64,000 bases of DNA from Trichinella spiralis (lineage: Eukaryota > Nematoda > Enoplea > Trichinellida > Trichinellidae). The notes beneath the pieces are model-generated. The model was not told the origin of the DNA. It searched no databases and worked only from the letters and a program-made list of their open reading frames with translations. Below, one piece after another: positions 59,351 through 64,000 of this stretch. The stretch's first letter is position 1. The number at the start of each line of letters is the position of its first letter. Location: contig CM012953.1 of NCBI GenBank assembly GCA_000181795.3, forward strand, positions 12,314,102 through 12,378,101, read 5' to 3'. The position numbers and the translations under genes were made by a program.

Positions 59351-59985
59351 TCAGGATGTCGCATTTAAGCATTCCAAACCGTTGGAACCCATACAGCATT
59401 TTTTTCCTCTTCCGCATTCTGAATCACGTCTACACAAATCTCTTCTGGGTCCTTTTGTATTATAGCGCACGTAAGGGCATTTTCCTTCTGTAGAAGATAT
59501 ACTTTATTTTCAATTGCATTTCAACACACATATAACAACTTACCCTTATTATAATTGGACTGGTATTTGGTTACGGATTGCTTAGTTGTGTAAGCTTGTT
59601 TGGTTGTTGTGAGTTTTGGTTGTGGTGTTGTTGCCGGAAACAGAGGCGTAGTGCAGACTTTTTTCAGTCCAGCGAAGCAGCATTTATCCGCATTGGCACA
59701 GTCTTTGTCCTTTCTGCATCGTTTACCGACTGCCTTAAGATTGCGCAAAATACGCGGGCATTCTCCTGGTTTTTCTTCTTTTTTCACAGCTTCCATTATG
59801 GCTAAAGCAATTTTCAACCATTTCACTTCAAATCATTCAAAATGGATTTAACATTGCAAAGCTTCTCAAGTTTGTTGTTTTTATTATGATTATCTTTTTT
59901 TAAGTGAAAAGGAGGGATATTTAAATTTTCATTTACCAGCGGTTGCCAAGATGAGAAGCAGGCAAATGGACACTTTCATATTCAT
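59351..59985 (-). CDS. Secreted two-domain WAP (whey acidic protein) inhibitor-like protein
   Basis: Three exons on the minus strand (59937-59985, 59544-59801, 59351-59487), phase 1 throughout, sum to 147 codons plus a stop. The signal peptide is MNMKVSICLLLILATAG. Two WAP-like modules follow. The first is GECPRI..GKRCRKDKDC, DKCCFAGLKKVC. The second is GKCPYVRYN, DLCRRDSECGRGKKCC, LECLNATS. A Thr/Gln/Lys-rich linker (TTTKQAYTTKQS) lies between. Each module has six rather than eight cysteines, lacking the pair that usually forms the second disulfide. WAP proteins are often protease inhibitors or antimicrobials; which applies is unknown. The gene sits wholly inside an intron of the uridine phosphorylase locus, on the opposite strand. 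Confidence 0.82.
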
Positions 59986-61058
59986 ATTCAGTTGCGCTTG
60001 TAGACACAGCCTTTTGCACACTTGACTACTAAATCAGCGCTAATTCAGCTGTGGATATTTAAAGTGGCATTTTCAAATTTGGGTTGCCTGATTCAACGGA
60101 ACGCCAATCAGTCCGTGTGACATGTTTTCTCAGCAACAGCACTCCGCTCTTGGTGGTAACTTATTTTGGACACATCATTGGAAATGGACTGTTCGAATTT
60201 TCTTGTGCCAACGCCCCGAGTGACCAGCGACAATTATGCGCATTGCTTGCAAGAAGTCACGCTCTGTTAGCAAGCAGTCAACGAACGACGAAATCCTCCC
60301 AATAAACCAACAAGTGCGTGCAATGAAGGCAATGTTTTCACTCCAACAAGCAGAAAAGCTGCTCCAATCAATACTGCACTGTAGTTGTGTGCAGTTTTGT
60401 TGGCAATATCTACATTCGTTGGCATTCATTCTTGTTCACGTGTCATCCGATTTTATGCATAAGTTTGCATGGAAATTGGTTGAAATTGAATACCTACTTG
60501 CTTTACTTCAATTCAATTGCATTTATAATTTATGCAAAGTGAAAGATTTTCTTCAATTTTAAATTAATTTTTGAAAAAAGAAACACAACAGTTGCTACTT
60601 TTTAAGGCAAACTGACTTTTGTCATGAATTCAAGCATCTTTATTGTATGCATTGTGAATTTTACAGTATCTTTTCTTTTTTGAATTTCAAACGTATGCAA
60701 ATACTCTTTTAAAAAACTTAATGTTTAAATTAGTAATAATTTTTATTAAACTAAATTACAGTATTATTTGGGAACGAAGAATATTTCTTCTCTACTGTTG
60801 TAGATGAAACGAGCTGAGAACTTTTTGCAGAACAACAAGGTTTCTGTGTTATGAATTGAACGGATTGTTCAATTAATTAGACTGATTAGTTTCCAAAACT
60901 GGACATTTACTGACCTCAACTGACCAGTGCATCTTGAAAACTAGGTTTCAAATATTTTCAGCATACTTTTCAAATTTCCATATTTCAACAGCTATTTTTG
61001 CTATGATTGAAAAAGCGATTTATTTGTTTATCTTGTGAAATTATTATTATTATTATAG
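59986..61058. other. Intron of the uridine phosphorylase locus and upstream region of the WAP gene
   Basis: Contains the promoter side of the nested WAP gene. The stretch 60080-60420 is less AT-rich than its surroundings, but I cannot read a protein family in any frame. Confidence 0.4.
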
Positions 61059-61584
61059 AACAAGATCGAATGGACGGTACATTTTGCGCTTTTTCTCTTC
61101 AACAGCGTCGGCAATTTTTACAACGCGCCAAAGAGCTAGACGTTTGCAATATCGACATGGAAGCGAGTTGTTTTACGGCTTTTTGCCAACGGGCAAAATT
61201 GACCGGTGAATTTTCAAATTTGAACATTTAATAATGATATTATTATTTATTTAAAGTTAGTTTAATTTTACAATTGTTTATTACAAATTACAAACGTGCA
61301 ATTGTCAACGTTGTTTTGATGGATCGGCTTGCGGCCAGTGACCAACCAGCTGATCGAAACCAAAGAGATCTACTTATCTTAGGAAGAGCGACCATTTGCC
61401 GTTTTCGATGAATATGTGAAACAATTTTCCAACTGATTTCAGTGAATTAAAAAAAAATACTTCTCAGAACATTTGCATAAGAATCAAAAATGAATAATGA
61501 TCAAATTTACATTGCTTGTTGCTTTATTGGAAAAAAATGTCTACAACATTAAAACTGCTTTTAGCAAATCCAAAAGTCAAAAGT

Positions 61585-61824
61585 TCACGCACGTCTTTTC
61601 TGCGTACTAATATACAAAACGTTGTTTCCGCGAATAAACGCATCGCCGTATTTCTGTTTCAATTGGCCATTGGCGTACTCTTCCGTCTGCTCCAGAGCGA
61701 CGTTCAAGTATCCATCCAAACAAGCCAAAATGCCACGATAATCTAAGCCTGAATTCAACTTGACCATCACTGGCTTGCCAATTAATTGCTTCAAAAATTC
61801 ACTTGGCGTTTGTCGTCCACTCAT
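61585..61824 (-). CDS. LSM6: LSm6, U6 snRNA-associated Sm-like protein
   Basis: A single-exon 79-residue protein, the usual LSm6 length. It forms part of the LSm1-7 (mRNA decay) and LSm2-8 (U6 snRNA) rings. The Sm1 motif reads FLKQLIGKPVMVKLNSGLDY followed by RGILACLDGYLNVALE; Sm2 is the FIRGNNVLYIS segment with the RGNN RNA-binding residues. The N-terminus SGRQTPSEFL matches family members. Intact and near-canonical. Confidence 0.96.
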   Translation of the reverse strand: MSGRQTPSEFLKQLIGKPVMVKLNSGLDYRGILACLDGYLNVALEQTEEYANGQLKQKYGDAFIRGNNVLYISTQKRRA

Positions 61825-62570
61825 TTGATATTTATTACAAATCTAAATAAAATAAACTGCCACCATCATCAATTCATAATACACACTTTGCTGTTCACTT
61901 TGGAAACTGCAATTCAATCCAATTGCAGCAAGTGAAAAATGCATTCATGATTTAGCTATTATATTTAAAAAATAAAACATACATTAAAAGCTGTCGTTTA
62001 AAAAGAAAAAACAAAATTTTATGGTAAATACTGAAATGTCAACCGAATACTGAATCGTCATTAAACAAATGTTATTTAAAAAATTAAATAATAAATTAAT
62101 TTTTATCAATGATAAAAATCGATCCACTTTATATAGAATTAATTAATAATAATAAAAGTACAACAATAAATATTACACCATTACAAATTTAAAAGATTTT
62201 CAAGTACAAATAGCTGCATCTGCCATGGTTATTACAAATTACTTACGTTCAAGTTTCTACTCAGCTTTATATATTACAAATTATTATTAGGCATTAATAA
62301 TTCGTTTTCAGTAATATAAATAAAATTAATGTTTGGTTGTTAATGTCAAATTTACTTTAATTCTAATTATTTAATTATTGCTGCATCAGTGGAAGTTACA
62401 GTAATAAAACAGACTTACATTATGCCGAGGTATTGTAAGATGACATCACTACAATGCAAAATTTTTATTCAGCGCTGTAATTTTGAGTTATTTGGCAATT
62501 TATGCTTAATATTTTGCATTATTTATGTTGCTAACGCAACTTAATTTGATACTCAAGCAGTGGACTATAT
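61825..62570. other. AT-rich intergenic region
   Basis: Upstream flank of LSm6, very AT-rich, with no supported gene. It ends where base composition shifts toward GC. Confidence 0.5.
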
Positions 62571-63156
62571 TTGTTTGTTTCGAGGTTGATTCGGATCGAT
62601 CGAATGCCAATCCTCAAGAACAGTTCTTATATTGAAAAAAACACAACTCTTTGCAGCGCTTCTTGTCGCTCAGTCACCACTTTCCCTCCCGCACATACTT
62701 CTCTCATGCTACCAGAACTTCCTTCCACATCAACTGGAGACGATTTGGCTGGCTTGTATAGGACTGAAAGCGTCAGGCGCGGGGTTCTTATCAACCATAA
62801 ACCCGAGTCCACTGTTTTTTTGACAGTCGTCTGGCATAAGTGTGTTCCAACAACATGGTCGCAAACCTGTGGTCTACGCGACGCCTGCTTCTTCACAACT
62901 GCCGCTCTGGATCGACGGAAACAAGAGTCTTGTGGCTTTTGCTGCCTTGTTGTTGTACTTTCAGCACGCAGCTTGGCCGTGCCGTATTGCGCAAGCCACC
63001 AGATGGACCATAAAAGATTACCTCTGTTGGCATCGTTGACCCAAATCTAGGCGTTGCACAACTTCGCACAGACCTCGGGATGTTAGCCGCAGTTCTCTCT
63101 TTTTAAAAATGTAAAACATAGTTGGCATTGCTTGTTTTCCTATTGTTTTTATTTCA
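62571..63156 (-). mobile_element. Degraded part of a retroelement downstream of gag
   Basis: Composition is much richer in GC than the neighbouring nematode sequence and similar to the gag region beside it. A long minus-strand frame runs from about 63020 to 62627, but I cannot identify a protease or reverse transcriptase motif. It may be a remnant of the same element or of its untranslated/LTR region. Confidence 0.4.
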
Positions 63157-63942
63157 TCATTTTAAGCGATGTTCAATAAATGTCCCAACTGATGCATATT
63201 TAATGACCCGCCGGGTGGGGCCAGAGGATCTGCCTCCGGGTCCTCGCCAGTTCGTCCGTCGTCGCTGTGTGCTTGTTCGCGGTCGTTGGGTTCGGCATCT
63301 TTCGTGGGGACAGTCGCGTCGGAGGTGGTCCAAGCCACCGCAATTGAAGCAACCGTCTCTTCTTCCGACGGGTCGCACAGCAGTCAGAGCCTGTCTTTCC
63401 AGCTTCAGGGAAAGTTTGCCCACCTCGCGTATCAAGGCTTCGATGGACTGGGCCAATTCGGTTTTCTCCTGCTTTGGGTTACTGGTGTGTGACTGGCGAC
63501 TCTGGTGGAAGTCTTCTTCCGCCCGCATAACTTTACTGACCAGCTTCCGAGCTTCGGCAAAGGTTGGTGGTTCCTGCAGCCACATCGCCATATACGCCTG
63601 CTTCGAGGTTATTCCCCCGGCGAAACGTGCCACGAGGTCACGTTCTGACACGCCGGCTCTGCGTCCAACCTCTGCTACCTCCTGGGCATATTGCTCGATG
63701 GTTTGACCCTCGCGTTGATGCAGGGCGTGGAACCGCTCGATCAGCTGCCCTGTCGACTCTTCCGGGCCATACGTGCCCAGCAATCGCTTCTTGAACTCCT
63801 CGAAGGAGATCTCCTTTGCTTGTCCCGCCGGGTAGAGCTCGCGGCGGACTGAGTCGCTCAGCAGGTAGCGAGCGACCACGCCGTGGTCATAGGGCGGAAC
63901 CCTGCTGACGCAGAAAAAAGTCTTCCAAGCCTCTCCAGCCAC
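63157..63942 (-). mobile_element. LTR-retrotransposon gag fragment with CCHC zinc knuckle
   Basis: A 261-residue minus-strand frame. It contains a capsid-like region (RYLLSDSVRRELYPAG, FEEFKKRLLGTYGP, IERFHALHQREGQTIEQYAQ) and a nucleic-acid-binding CCHC knuckle (CFNCGGLDHLRRDC) followed by an Arg-rich tail. The true start appears to lie further right, because a WLERL-like segment continues upstream in another frame near 63915-63950, so the frame is broken or the fragment truncated. No pol lies downstream in the window. It resembles gag proteins of Ty3-like elements I associate with Trichinella genomes. GC-rich codon use sets it apart from all host genes here. Confidence 0.82.
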
Positions 63943-64000
63943 TCAAACAGAGTCCCATATCCGGACTAAAAGCCCGGGGGGCGGACTAATAGTAAGCATC

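Larger units (their letters stand above)
57772..61436 (+). pseudogene. Uridine phosphorylase locus with disabling lesions
   Basis: Uridine phosphorylase splits uridine to uracil and ribose-1-phosphate. Exon homology is collinear: MTKDVLYHFGF (57772), FVLCGDSAGRM, TRTDRYVLYKVSNCICIS, HGIGFGSIS, RVGTSGGIG, GISAGTVN..LLKPVYEF, RFEFPTELDDN and VIGRTMRCNDFYE, then EQDRMDGTFCAFS and NIDMEASCFTAFCQRA after a 2.1 kb intron, and AIVNVVLMDRLAASDQP. Lesions are a frame shift at about 58349-58352, an in-frame TAA at 58368-58370 (LL region of the family), no AG acceptor before the last exon near 61300, and a frame shift at about 61375-61385 before PFAVFDEYVKQF. The first-exon ATG may be an internal Met. 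Sequencing error is the alternative for single lesions, but four together favour decay. Confidence 0.72.

Noticed and set aside
59217-59465. An 82-residue plus-strand open frame in the uridine phosphorylase intron
   Set aside because: It overlaps the antisense exon of the WAP gene, which has clear cysteine motifs, signal peptide and matching splice phases. The plus-strand frame has no family signal.
62571-63050. A 159-residue plus-strand frame in the GC-rich region
   Set aside because: GC-rich sequence gives few stops on either strand. The neighbouring element is on the minus strand and the plus frame shows no recognisable domain.

Overview
The window looks like nuclear DNA from a nematode. 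It is AT-rich, its genes are cut into many short exons by introns mostly of 40-250 bases with GT..AG ends, and it carries eukaryotic tRNA genes, one of them spliced. Secreted families typical of worms are present (C-type lectin, PAN/TSP1, WAP and a family-19 chitinase). A gag fragment at the right end resembles retroelement proteins I associate with Trichinella, so a clade I (Trichinella-like) nematode is my best guess. The genus is inference, not shown by the sequence.

Layout. 1-1477 is the 3' part of an FBXO31-type F-box gene. 4130-9091 is a long coiled-coil gene whose C-terminus resembles the INCENP IN-box, followed at 9754-10845 by an unrecognised Ser/Pro-rich gene. From 10740 to 26061 the same ~7.65 kb block is present twice: the last exon of that gene, tRNA-Phe(GAA), choline kinase, and the 3' end of a phospholipase B-like gene. 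The two copies are separated by exactly ten N. The intact phospholipase B-like gene (25571-29233, minus) continues out of the second copy. A second block of ~3.7 kb (28358-35833) is also present twice around ten N; it holds the 5' exon of the phospholipase B-like gene, a divergent promoter and the 5' exon of a protein-only RNase P (PRORP/MRPP3-like) gene, which is complete at 35080-37070. Both duplications look like two haplotypes placed in tandem by the assembler rather than real gene copies.

From 37 to 62 kb the sequence is single copy: an unrecognised 89-residue gene, an RNF126/115-type E3 ligase, a PLEKHJ1-like PH protein, intron-containing tRNA-Leu(CAA), a secreted C-type lectin, a secreted PAN-PAN-TSP1 protein, a GH19 chitinase, a PP2C phosphatase, a uridine phosphorylase locus that appears broken, a two-domain WAP protein nested antisense in its intron, and LSm6. 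The window ends in a visibly GC-rich retrotransposon gag fragment, and a candidate solo LTR lies near 2.8-3.2 kb.

Most genes are unrelated housekeeping or secreted functions. The lectin, PAN/TSP1 and chitinase genes form a run of extracellular proteins, but nothing ties them into one pathway. I see no convincing new multi-gene system. The most checkable points are the haplotype duplications with error-rich contig ends, the altered active-site aspartates in the PRORP-like protein, the lesions in uridine phosphorylase, and the IN-box protein lacking the terminal TSS motif. For the choline kinase, PRORP, lectin, PAN/TSP1, chitinase, WAP and 89-residue genes the exon lengths I assigned sum to multiples of three, which supports those models.
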